From the NCBI GenBank assembly GCA_947167015.1, contig CAMVGM010000009.1:1-58030 (forward strand): DNA of 58,030 nucleotides. The letters are read 5' to 3'. The position numbers were made by a program, and so were the translations under genes. Source of the stretch: an uncultured Bacteroidales bacterium. Lineage in GTDB: Bacteria; Bacteroidota; Bacteroidia; Bacteroidales; UBA932. The notes under the pieces are model-generated. The model ran no database searches, was not told the DNA's origin, and saw only the letters and a program-made list of their open reading frames with translations. How positions within the stretch are numbered: the stretch's first letter is position 1; every line of letters starts with the position of its first letter. Shown here one piece after another: positions 50,879-58,030 of the stretch.

Positions 50879-52012
50879 ATGTCAGTTGAACTAAAAAGGG
50901 TCCTGACCCGCCGAGACCTACGGAAATTCGTCAATTTCCCGGAAAAGCTCTACAAAGACAACCCCTATTACGTACCGCCGCTCGTCTTCGACCAGATGGA
51001 TACCCTGGACCAGAAGAAAGGCGCCGCGCAGGAGTTCTGCGATTCCGAACTCTGGCTCGCCTACAAGGACGGAGAAGCCGCCGGACGCGTCGCGGCGATC
51101 GTGAACCACAAGGCCAACGAGCAGTGGAACCACAAGGAAGTCCGCTTCGGCTGGTACGACTTCATCGAGGACGAAGAAGTCGCTAAAGCCTTGATGGACA
51201 AGGTATATGAGTTCGGCCGCAAGCACGGGATGGAGTCCGTCGTGGGCCCGCTGGGCTTCACCGATTTCGATCCCGAGGGGATGCTCGTCGAAGGATTCGA
51301 CCAGCTGAGCACGATGGCGCTCATCTACAACTTCCCCTACTACAACGACTTCCTCGAAAATATGGGCTTCGAGAAGGACGCCGACTGGATCGAATACAAG
51401 GTCCAGGTGCCGACCGTGATGCCCGAGCGCTGGCCGCGCCTCGAGAAGATCATCACCGAACGCGCCGGCGTGCATCTGCGCCAGCTCACGCGCAAGATCA
51501 TCCGCACGGAGGACTACGGCCACAAGGTCTTCCGCTGCATCAACGAGTGCTACAAGGACCTCTACAACTTCACCGTCCTGCCCGACCACATGGCGGACAA
51601 GTACCTGGGCTTCTACCTCAGCATCCTGGACCTCCGTTTCCTGTCGATGGTGGAGAACGAGAAGGGCGAGCTGGTCGCGTTCGGCATCTCGATGCCCTCG
51701 ATCGTGAAGGCCTTGCAGAAGACCCGCGGCAAGCTCTTCCCCTTCGGCTGGTGGCCCCTGATGAAGGCGATGTTCCTCAAGCACGACGACATGACGGAGC
51801 TCCTGCTCGTCGGCGTGCATCCGGACTACCAGAACTCCGGCGTGAACTCGCTCGTGTTCATGGACATGTTCCGGAAGTACAACGAAATGGGCATCCGGGT
51901 CGCCGAAACCAACGCGATTTTGGAGACGAATCTCAAGAATCAGGGCCAGTTCCGCGATTTTGAGCACGAATGTAAGAAGCGTCGGCGCTCATATATTAAA
52001 AAGCTTGATTAA
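50879..52012 (+). CDS. GNAT-like N-acyltransferase of a large, poorly characterised family
   Basis: A 377-residue cytoplasmic protein. DLRKFVNFPEKLYKDNPYYVPPL, AGRVAAIVNHKANE, VVGPLGFTDFDPEGMLVEGF and the later GNAT-like LLLVGVHPDYQNSGVNSL define a family of two GNAT-type halves found in many bacteria. I recall that bacterial ceramide synthase is a GNAT-type protein of similar size, so amine acylation in lipid synthesis is a candidate role; this is a weak recollection. The nearby cysteate synthase adds some context. It has its own promoter. Confidence 0.65.
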   Translation: MSVELKRVLTRRDLRKFVNFPEKLYKDNPYYVPPLVFDQMDTLDQKKGAAQEFCDSELWLAYKDGEAAGRVAAIVNHKANEQWNHKEVRFGWYDFIEDEEVAKALMDKVYEFGRKHGMESVVGPLGFTDFDPEGMLVEGFDQLSTMALIYNFPYYNDFLENMGFEKDADWIEYKVQVPTVMPERWPRLEKIITERAGVHLRQLTRKIIRTEDYGHKVFRCINECYKDLYNFTVLPDHMADKYLGFYLSILDLRFLSMVENEKGELVAFGISMPSIVKALQKTRGKLFPFGWWPLMKAMFLKHDDMTELLLVGVHPDYQNSGVNSLVFMDMFRKYNEMGIRVAETNAILETNLKNQGQFRDFEHECKKRRRSYIKKLD

Positions 52013-52050
52013 CAAGCAATAAAACAAAAGTGTCAGAGAATTTAACAAAA

Positions 52051-53334
52051 ATGTTACCCCCTCTTCCGGAGCGAATGCGGCCCCAAAACCTGTCCGAATA
52101 CGTCGGACAGCGGCATCTCGTGGGCCCCGGCTGCATCCTCCGGACGATGCTGGACTCCGGCGCTTTGTCATCGTTCATCCTGTGGGGTCCGCCGGGTGTC
52201 GGAAAGACCACGCTGGCCCGCATCATCGCCCATACGCTGGACCGGGAGTTCTATACGCTCTCGGCCGTGAGCTCGGGCGTCAAGGACGTGCGCGAGGTGA
52301 TCGACGCTGCGAAGAGCAAGTCGCTCTTCGCAGCGGCCGGCGCGCCCATCCTCTTCATCGACGAGATCCACCGCTTCAACAAGGCGCAGCAGGACGCCCT
52401 GCTGGGCGCCGTCGAATCCGGCACGGTCATCCTGATCGGCGCCACCACCGAAAACCCCTCGTTCGAGGTGATCACTCCCCTCCTGTCGCGCTGCCAGGTC
52501 TTCGTGCTGAAGTCGCTCGAACTGGATGACCTGCGCCAGCTGCTCGACCGGGCGCTGCAGCAGGACGTGATCCTAAAAGAGCGCAACATCGAGGTCCGCG
52601 AGACGGAGGCGCTCTTCCGCCACAGTGGCGGCGATGCGCGCAAGTTATTGAATATCTTGGAGATCGTCGTGGACTCCCAGCTCGGGAAGGCCGACCCTAT
52701 CCTGATCGACAACCGGACCGTGACGGCCTGCCTGCAGGAAAACGTCGCCATCTACGACAAGGGCGGCGAGATGCACTACGACATCATTTCGGCCTTCATC
52801 AAGAGCGTGCGGGGCTCCGACCCGAACGCGGCGGTCTATTGGATGGCGCGGATGCTGGACGGCGGCGAGGATCCCCTCTTCATCGCCCGGCGCCTCTGCA
52901 TCCTGGCCGCCGAGGACATCGGCCTGGCCAACCCCAACGCCCTGCTGCTCGCCGACGCCACCTTCCGCATCGTGCATTCCATCGGCATGCCGGAGGCGCG
53001 CATCCCGCTCAGCGAGTGCGCCATCTACCTGGCTTCCTCGCCGAAGAGCAACTCGGCTTATCTTGCTGTGGACAAGGCACTTGCGGCCGCAAAGGCCGAC
53101 CAGACGGCGGCCGTGCCGCTCTATCTGCGGAATGCGCCCACCAAACTGATGGAGGATCTGGGCTATGCCGACGGCTACAAGTACGCCCACGACTATCCCG
53201 GCCACTTCGCCGACCTGGAGTTCCTGCCCCCCACCCTCTCAGGCACCGCCTTCTACGAACCCCAGCCCAACGCCCAGGAAGACCGCCTGAAATCCTACCT
53301 CTCCGCCTGCTGGCCCAAATACTACAAGAAGTAG
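52051..53334 (+). CDS. rarA: Replication-associated recombination protein A (AAA ATPase)
   Basis: A 427-residue RarA/MgsA/WRNIP1 protein. [19 protein letters not shown] starts the domain, Walker A is [11 protein letters not shown], Walker B is LFIDEIHRF, and sensor 1 follows in [11 protein letters not shown]-terminal tetramerisation region holds [18 protein letters not shown]. It acts at stalled replication forks. The ATG at 52051 gives the family N-terminus; a GTG at 52030 in frame is the alternative. It ends in a hairpin shared with the convergent transglycosylase gene. Confidence 0.94.
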   Translation: MLPPLPERMRPQNLSEYVGQRHLVGPGCILRTMLDSGALSSFILWGPPGVGKTTLARIIAHTLDREFYTLSAVSSGVKDVREVIDAAKSKSLFAAAGAPILFIDEIHRFNKAQQDALLGAVESGTVILIGATTENPSFEVITPLLSRCQVFVLKSLELDDLRQLLDRALQQDVILKERNIEVRETEALFRHSGGDARKLLNILEIVVDSQLGKADPILIDNRTVTACLQENVAIYDKGGEMHYDIISAFIKSVRGSDPNAAVYWMARMLDGGEDPLFIARRLCILAAEDIGLANPNALLLADATFRIVHSIGMPEARIPLSECAIYLASSPKSNSAYLAVDKALAAAKADQTAAVPLYLRNAPTKLMEDLGYADGYKYAHDYPGHFADLEFLPPTLSGTAFYEPQPNAQEDRLKSYLSACWPKYYKK

Positions 53335-53348
53335 CGGCCTGCCGCTAC
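53331..53348. terminator. Hairpin between convergent rarA and transglycosylase genes
   Basis: Arms GTAGCGGC/GCCGCTAC with a 2-base loop, starting in the rarA stop codon and ending just before the stop codon of the transglycosylase gene. No T run follows on either strand, so it may be only part of a terminator. Confidence 0.45.
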
Positions 53349-53349
53349 C

Positions 53350-55140
53350 CTACGGGATGGGGATGGTCAACTTCTGCCCGGCGCGGATGGAATCGGACTT
53401 GAGGCCGTTGGCACGCTTGATATCGTCGGCGGAGACGCCGGGATACAGCTTCGAAATCTTGTATAGCGAATCCCCGGACTTGACGGTATAAATGACCGTC
53501 TTCGAAGTCTGCTTGGACGAACCGGAACTGCCGGAAGAACCGGAGCCCTGCGAAATCGTCGGCCCGCCATTCTTATAGATATACAACGTCTGACCAATCT
53601 GTATATTATTGGATTTCAGATGGTTCCAGTTCTTGATCTGCGTCACCGTCACCCCATAGCGCGAAGCGATCTTGCCCAGATAATCCCCGCTCTTCACCTT
53701 ATGCGCGATCCGCTGGCTGCCGGAACTGCCGCCGCTGCGACTCCCGGAAGCCCGGCTGCCGGACGACTTGCTCTCCGTCTCCTTCAGCACCTTGCCGTTC
53801 AGCAGCGAATCCGCCTTGAACGCATAGAGCGAATCCGCATTCGCCTCCACGAAAGCGTTCGTCCAGGTGAAAGGCAGTTTCAGCACATACGGATGATCGT
53901 TGCCCGGGATGATGTCGTGCGTGTACTGCGGATTCAGGTTCTGCAGCTCCTCCACCGGCACGCCCACCACCGAATGGATCTGCTCGAAATGCAGGTTCTT
54001 GCGGATGTGGAAAGTGTCCGTCTGCGCCGGCATGCCCACGTTCTGCGGCACGATCCCGTACTCGCGGTAGTAGGTCATCGCGTACATCGCGCCCACAAAA
54101 GCGGGCACGTAACCGCGCGTCTCCTTCGGCAGATACGGATAGATGCTCCAGAAATCGCGCTTCCCGTCCGCGCGGCGGATCGCCTTCGACACGTTGCCCG
54201 CGCCGCAGTTGTACGAACTGATGGCCAGCGTCCAGTCGCCGAAGATCTTGTACGCATCGCGCAGATAGCGCGCCGCGGCATCCACGGCCTTCTCCACGTC
54301 TAGGCGCTCATCCACGAACGAATTGATTTCCAGGCCGTAACCGCGCGCCGTCTGGTACATGAACTGCCAGATGCCGCGGGCCCCCGCACGGGACGTCGCC
54401 ACCGGATTCAGCATCGACTCGATGATCGCCATGTACTTCAGCTCCTGCGGCAGGTCGTAGCGCACCAGGATGTCCTCGAAAATCGGGAAATAATAGGCGC
54501 TCAAGCCCATCACGCGGCCCATCCGGGACGGCATGCGCTCCGAATAGAGGATGATGTAGTTCTTGACGACGTCGTTGTACGGCAGCGTGATGAACGAATT
54601 CATCGCCGACAGGCGGCGCATCATCTCCGCGTCCGAAACGTTGGAAGAGAAGCGCACGGAATCCATATTGTACTCGTTCACGGCGTCGAAATCCGTCACG
54701 AGGGAATTCTTGTACCACAGGTGCAGCAGGCTGTCGCTGGTCTCCTGGTTGTACTCGAACGTTACGGGGTTCGGGTCGTTCCCCTCCAGCACCGCGATCT
54801 CATACTCGTCCAGGTACTCCCGACCGCGCAGGCTGTCCACCAGCATCTGCAGGGAGTCCAACTCGCTGCGCAGCAGTTCGTTCTCCTGCTCGATCTGCTT
54901 CCGGCCCGGACGGCGGGTCCGCCCCAGGAGGCCCTCCAGCACGGAACCCCGCGCCGGACGTTCCGGCTGCGCAAGCGTATCCGGCTGCTGCGGCGCCGTC
55001 TGCTTCTGCTGCTTCTGCTGCGAGATGGCATTATTGAAAAAACGGCTGAAATCGTCGCCGGAGCCCTCGTTGTTCTGGGCGGCGAGCGGCAGGCTCAGCG
55101 CAATCAAAAGGCTGCTGAATATCGTAGTCAGTGTCTTCAT
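53350..55140 (-). CDS. MltD-like lytic transglycosylase with two LysM modules
   Basis: A 596-residue exported protein. The signal peptide is MKTLTTIFSSLLIALSLPLA, cleaved near AAQ. A Gln-rich and coiled-coil segment precedes the SLT domain (about residues 200-360), with the catalytic Glu in AIIESMLNPVA and then ARGIWQFM and SSYNCGAGNV. Two LysM modules lie at the end (KVKSGDYLGKIASRYGV and TVKSGDSLYKISKLYPGV) separated by a Ser/Gly linker. It cleaves the glycan strands of peptidoglycan. It follows the DUF5683 gene after 2 bases, and the par cluster order is a recurring one in Bacteroidota. Confidence 0.93.
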   Translation of the reverse strand: MKTLTTIFSSLLIALSLPLAAQNNEGSGDDFSRFFNNAISQQKQQKQTAPQQPDTLAQPERPARGSVLEGLLGRTRRPGRKQIEQENELLRSELDSLQMLVDSLRGREYLDEYEIAVLEGNDPNPVTFEYNQETSDSLLHLWYKNSLVTDFDAVNEYNMDSVRFSSNVSDAEMMRRLSAMNSFITLPYNDVVKNYIILYSERMPSRMGRVMGLSAYYFPIFEDILVRYDLPQELKYMAIIESMLNPVATSRAGARGIWQFMYQTARGYGLEINSFVDERLDVEKAVDAAARYLRDAYKIFGDWTLAISSYNCGAGNVSKAIRRADGKRDFWSIYPYLPKETRGYVPAFVGAMYAMTYYREYGIVPQNVGMPAQTDTFHIRKNLHFEQIHSVVGVPVEELQNLNPQYTHDIIPGNDHPYVLKLPFTWTNAFVEANADSLYAFKADSLLNGKVLKETESKSSGSRASGSRSGGSSGSQRIAHKVKSGDYLGKIASRYGVTVTQIKNWNHLKSNNIQIGQTLYIYKNGGPTISQGSGSSGSSGSSKQTSKTVIYTVKSGDSLYKISKLYPGVSADDIKRANGLKSDSIRAGQKLTIPIP

Positions 55141-55142
55141 AC

Positions 55143-56039
55143 TCAAAAACTTAGGCCCAACCTGAGCCCAAAGGCGGCCTGCTGCGAGACCGGGTTGATG
55201 GAGGCAAACTGGCGCTCCGGCAGGATCATCGTCGGCGCCACCCGCAAGGCGATGTCATCATCCACTTCAAAATTGTGCATGTACGCGAAAACGTTGGCAT
55301 CGATGACCTGCAAGAAGTAGAGCGCCGCGATCGCGAGGACGGAATAGTCCCGATAGCGACGGTAAACGTTGCGGTAGTATAGCGCCTGCTCGCTCGTGAT
55401 CGGCCCCGTGTACTCGATGTCCGGGTCGTTGGCCTGCAGATAGATGTTGCGGAAGCGCATATAGTTTTTCTGGCAGTCGGAATAATAGTGGACGGCGAAC
55501 CCGATCGCCCCCAGATAGACCGGCAGTTTCCAGTACTCGTGGTTGTAGATCTGTCCGAGGCCGGGCACCAGGATGGAATACAGCGTAGCCGTTCCCGGAT
55601 GCGGGTAATCGTTTGGACGATAATTGATTACACCGTCCATCGCCGTGGCCCAGTACGCGAGCCCGGCGCCGATGAAACACCACTTCGCCGCATCCTTGCG
55701 GCCGGTGGAATTCAGGTAGATGCCCGCGCCGAGCGAACCGCCGATGGCGCCGTACACGATGGGCAGTTTCCACTTCTGGTTGTTGTAGATCTGCGCGCCG
55801 CCGATCAGCAGCGCCGAGCCGCCCGCCATCGTACCGATACCGATCTCCTTCTCGTGCCGCAGGCCGGCGAAATAATCCTTGAAAGAAAAGAGCACCTCCG
55901 TCGAGTCCACCTTCGAGGGATCGTCATTGTTGTACGACTGCGAGAAGGCCTCGCTGCGGAACTGGGCCGAAGCATCCACGCACGCGACGGCGGCGATGAC
56001 CGCCGCCAGCAATATGCAGTGGAGCTTCAGGTGCTTCAT
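55143..56039 (-). CDS. DUF5683 membrane/envelope protein of the par cluster
   Basis: A 298-residue protein with an N-terminal signal sequence (CILLAAVIAAVACVDASAQ), which may also be read as a lipoprotein signal. Several hydrophobic segments follow (GTMAGGSALLIGGAQ, YGAIGGSLGAGIYL, LYSILVPGLGQIYNHEYWK). ILVPGLGQIYN is characteristic of the DUF5683 family. Function is unknown. The ATG overlaps the parB stop by one base (TGATG), so it is translated with ParB. Confidence 0.85.
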   Translation of the reverse strand: MKHLKLHCILLAAVIAAVACVDASAQFRSEAFSQSYNNDDPSKVDSTEVLFSFKDYFAGLRHEKEIGIGTMAGGSALLIGGAQIYNNQKWKLPIVYGAIGGSLGAGIYLNSTGRKDAAKWCFIGAGLAYWATAMDGVINYRPNDYPHPGTATLYSILVPGLGQIYNHEYWKLPVYLGAIGFAVHYYSDCQKNYMRFRNIYLQANDPDIEYTGPITSEQALYYRNVYRRYRDYSVLAIAALYFLQVIDANVFAYMHNFEVDDDIALRVAPTMILPERQFASINPVSQQAAFGLRLGLSF

Positions 56040-56989
56040 CAGAACTGTTTCTCCTCCAATGCTTTGACAAATGCGCTGACCTCCTCGTCGGAGTTGAAGC
56101 GAATCGTCATCGTCCCCTTGCCGGAGGGGCTGCGCTTCAGCGAGATGTCATTGGTGAAATACTTGCCCACGTGCTCCAGGATGCGGTAGTAATCCTGCGG
56201 CAGTTCCTGCTGCCGCGGGGCCGCGGCACGGAGACGGCTGCCGGCTGCGTCGGGATTCACCTGGAGCTTGCGCACGATCGCCTCCAGTTCCCGGACGGAC
56301 AGGCCGTCGCGGATCACCAGGTCGCAGAGCTGCTCCTGCACCGCGGGGTCTTCCACCCCGAGGATCGCCTTCGCGTGACCGGCGCTCAGCAGACCCACCT
56401 TGATGTCGTGCTGCACCTTGGCGGGCAGCTTCAGCAGGCGGATCGTGTTCGCCACCGTGGCGCGCTTCTTCCCCACCCGGTCGGCGAGGTTGTCCTGCGT
56501 CAGCTGGCACTCCTCCAGCAGGCGGCGGTAGCTCAAGGCGAGTTCGATCGGGTCGAGGTCCTCGCGCTGGATGTTCTCCACGATGGCCATCTCCAGCATT
56601 CCCTGGTCGTTGGCGTCGCGGATGTAGGCCGGGATGGTGGTCATCCCCGCCATCCGGCAGGCCTTGTAACGCCGCTCGCCGCTGATGATCTGGTAGCGGC
56701 GGTCGGTGATGCGGCGCACGGTGATGGGCTGGATCAGCCCGAGGGTGCGGATGGACGAAGCCAACTCCTCCAGGGCCGCCTGGTCGAAGGACATTCGCGG
56801 CTGGAAGGGGTTGGGTTCGATCATGTCCACGGGAATCCGCAGGATGTCCGCCGTGTTCTCCTGGCGGCCGCGGCTCCCCACGATTTCTTTATTGACGTAG
56901 CCGACGGGCTGGCGGAGCCGGTCGGCATCGGGAATTTCACCCAGCAGGGCGCCCAGGCCCCGTCCGAGTCCTCTGTGTTCTTTGCTCAT
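56039..56989 (-). CDS. parB: Chromosome-partitioning protein ParB
   Basis: A 316-residue ParB. The N-terminal basic motif is RGLGRGLGALLG. The CTPase/nuclease-like domain has MIEPNPFQPR and ISGERRYKACRMAG, with the central helix-turn-helix around LTQDNLADRVGKKRATVANTIRLLKLP (shown as two parts: LTQDNLADRVGKKR and ATVANTIRLLKLP). The C-terminal dimer region follows. It binds parS, loads as a CTP-dependent clamp and works with ParA. The ATG at 56989 overlaps parA by 4 bases. Confidence 0.95.
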   Translation of the reverse strand: MSKEHRGLGRGLGALLGEIPDADRLRQPVGYVNKEIVGSRGRQENTADILRIPVDMIEPNPFQPRMSFDQAALEELASSIRTLGLIQPITVRRITDRRYQIISGERRYKACRMAGMTTIPAYIRDANDQGMLEMAIVENIQREDLDPIELALSYRRLLEECQLTQDNLADRVGKKRATVANTIRLLKLPAKVQHDIKVGLLSAGHAKAILGVEDPAVQEQLCDLVIRDGLSVRELEAIVRKLQVNPDAAGSRLRAAAPRQQELPQDYYRILEHVGKYFTNDISLKRSPSGKGTMTIRFNSDEEVSAFVKALEEKQF

Positions 56990-57765
56990 AAGGCGCTGTC
57001 TCCGTTGTGCTCCAGCACCTCGGCAGCGAGGCGCATATAGTTGTTGGAGCCGTTGCACATCACGTCGTACAGGATGATGGGTTTGCCATGCGAGGGGGCC
57101 TCGCTGAGGCGTATGTTGCGCTGGATCACCGTGTTGAACACCAGGTCCTTGAAGTGGTCGCGCAGCTCGCCCAGCACTTCGTTGTGCACCCGCGTGCGCC
57201 CGTCGAACATCGTCACCACGAAGCCCTCGATCTGCAGGTCCGGGTTCACCCCGTCCTTGACGAGGGTGATGGTGTGCAGCAGCTTGCCGAGGCCTTCCAG
57301 CGCGAAATACTCCGGCTGCACCGGGATGATCACGGAGTCGGCCGCGGTCAGCGTGTTGATGGTGATGAGGCCCAGCGAGGGCGAGCAGTCGATGATGATG
57401 TAGTCGTAGTCCGCGCGGATGGGCGCAAGGGCGTGCTTCAGCAGCGACTCGCGGCCCTCGGCCTCCAGCATCTCGATCTCCGCGCCCACCAGGTTGATGT
57501 GCGAGGGGATCATGTGGAGTTTGGGCAACTCCGTCTGGATCAGCGCATCGGAGATGTCGATGCGGCCGATCAGCACCTCGTAGAGCGTGCGCTGCTGGTC
57601 GTTGTCCGGCGAAAAGTTCAGTCCGGAGGTCGTGTTGGCCTGCGGATCCGCGTCGATGATCAGCACCTTCTTCTCCAGGACGGCCAGCGAGGCCGCCAGG
57701 TTGATGGCGGTGGTCGTCTTGCCCACTCCTCCTTTCTGATTGGCTATAGCGATGACTTTTCCCAT
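56986..57765 (-). CDS. parA: Chromosome-partitioning ATPase ParA/Soj
   Basis: A 259-residue P-loop ATPase with the deviant Walker A KGGVGKTT, IIDADPQAN, and the Walker B region YIIIDCSPSLGL. It forms nucleoid-bound dimers and moves ParB-parS complexes. The long N-terminal extension of the open frame is upstream non-coding sequence; MGKVIAIANQKGGVG is the family start. It is first in the operon parA-parB-DUF5683-transglycosylase. Confidence 0.96.
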   Translation of the reverse strand: MGKVIAIANQKGGVGKTTTAINLAASLAVLEKKVLIIDADPQANTTSGLNFSPDNDQQRTLYEVLIGRIDISDALIQTELPKLHMIPSHINLVGAEIEMLEAEGRESLLKHALAPIRADYDYIIIDCSPSLGLITINTLTAADSVIIPVQPEYFALEGLGKLLHTITLVKDGVNPDLQIEGFVVTMFDGRTRVHNEVLGELRDHFKDLVFNTVIQRNIRLSEAPSHGKPIILYDVMCNGSNNYMRLAAEVLEHNGDSAL

Positions 57766-57788
57766 AAATCCAGTTCGTTCCAAATATG

Positions 57789-57816
57789 CAAATTTAGCAA
57801 ATAATTCGTATATTCG
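57789..57816. promoter_or_regulatory. Divergent promoters of parA and the DGK-family gene
   Basis: On the - strand TAAATTTG at 57789-57796 lies 23 bases before the parA ATG. On the + strand TATATTCG at 57809-57816 ends 4 bases before the ATG of the kinase-family gene, again suggesting a leaderless mRNA. Confidence 0.55.
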
Positions 57817-57820
57817 CGGT

Positions 57821-58030
57821 ATGTCTGAAACAAAAACCGAGTGGTACTTCATCGTCAATCCCCGGGCCGGATCCGGCAAGACGATGTCGCAGTGGGTCCC
57901 TGCCGAGAAGTTGTTGGAACAGAAAGGCATACCCTTCGTCACCGCGTTGACCGACCATAAAGACCACGCCATCTCCCTCGCCCGCGAGGCCGCCGAGTCG
58001 CCCGAGGCGGAGGGCGTCGCCGTACCGTGT
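57821..58030 (+). CDS. Diacylglycerol kinase-family protein, N-terminal part
   Basis: The first 70 codons of a gene cut by the window end. WYFIVNPRAGSGK is the nucleotide-binding start of the DAGK catalytic domain (YegS/DgkB type). Family members phosphorylate diacylglycerol or related lipids, including sphingoid bases. The rest is outside the window, so the substrate cannot be judged. Confidence 0.85.
   Translation, partial: MSETKTEWYFIVNPRAGSGKTMSQWVPAEKLLEQKGIPFVTALTDHKDHAISLAREAAESPEAEGVAVPC

Overview
The window looks like a chromosomal segment of a GC-rich member of the Bacteroidales (phylum Bacteroidota). The evidence is the -7 promoter boxes of the Bacteroidota type (TAnnTTTG), the N-succinylornithine-type ArgF', the SDR-type threonine dehydrogenase paired with Kbl, the parA-parB-DUF5683-LysM transglycosylase cluster, and outer-membrane and lipoprotein types typical of the group. 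I cannot place it to family; the cysteate synthase homologue and high GC would fit Rikenellaceae-like or uncultured gut lineages. I see no rRNA, tRNA, CRISPR array, prophage or intact insertion sequence.

Layout: (1) 1-13379, a rubrerythrin tail and then an eleven-gene leftward operon carrying an apparently complete arginine pathway: a GNAT acyltransferase, argG, argC, argD, argF', argB, argE, argH, carA, carB and an EamA-type transporter. Most junctions are 4-bp overlaps. (2) 13615-17486, a dicarboxylate/amino acid symporter facing a leftward patB/nucleotidase pair. (3) 17580-22888, a rightward operon of an outer-membrane porin plus a polyamine ABC transporter (potABCD). (4) 22860-25734, a SprT-like zinc protease gene behind threonine dehydrogenase, divergent from kbl. 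(5) 25733-27650, an accessory patch with mobile palindromes, a miniature active-site-less copy of the SprT gene, two small secreted proteins, a probable small RNA and a long hairpin. (6) 27651-33990, a nucleoside transporter divergent from tgt-lptG-dut-murF-rhodanese/thioredoxin. (7) 34012-44754, a XRE regulator, queA, a phospholipid-type acyltransferase, a run of exported proteins (propeller, NlpC/P60, esterase) and a leftward operon of a membrane acyltransferase, an AlkZ-related protein and a GH2 glycosidase. (8) 44779-45900, 1.1 kb without a confident gene, with AT-rich and tandem-repeat parts. (9) 45941-58030, rlmD, a Ca/Na antiporter, cysteate synthase, two outer-membrane proteins, a GNAT-like N-acyltransferase, rarA, the par cluster and the start of a diacylglycerol-kinase-family gene.

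The points most worth a second look are: four copies of three palindrome types that share the outer frame GTCAT...ATCT, two of which differ by compensatory changes and one of which sits in frame inside murF between 8-bp direct repeats; the miniature SprT paralogue with two exact in-frame deletions; a probable ~85-nt small RNA with its own promoter and terminator; four genes whose promoter box ends exactly 4 nt before the start codon, suggesting leaderless mRNAs; and a cysteate synthase 1.3 kb from a GNAT-like acyltransferase, suggesting sulfonolipid synthesis.
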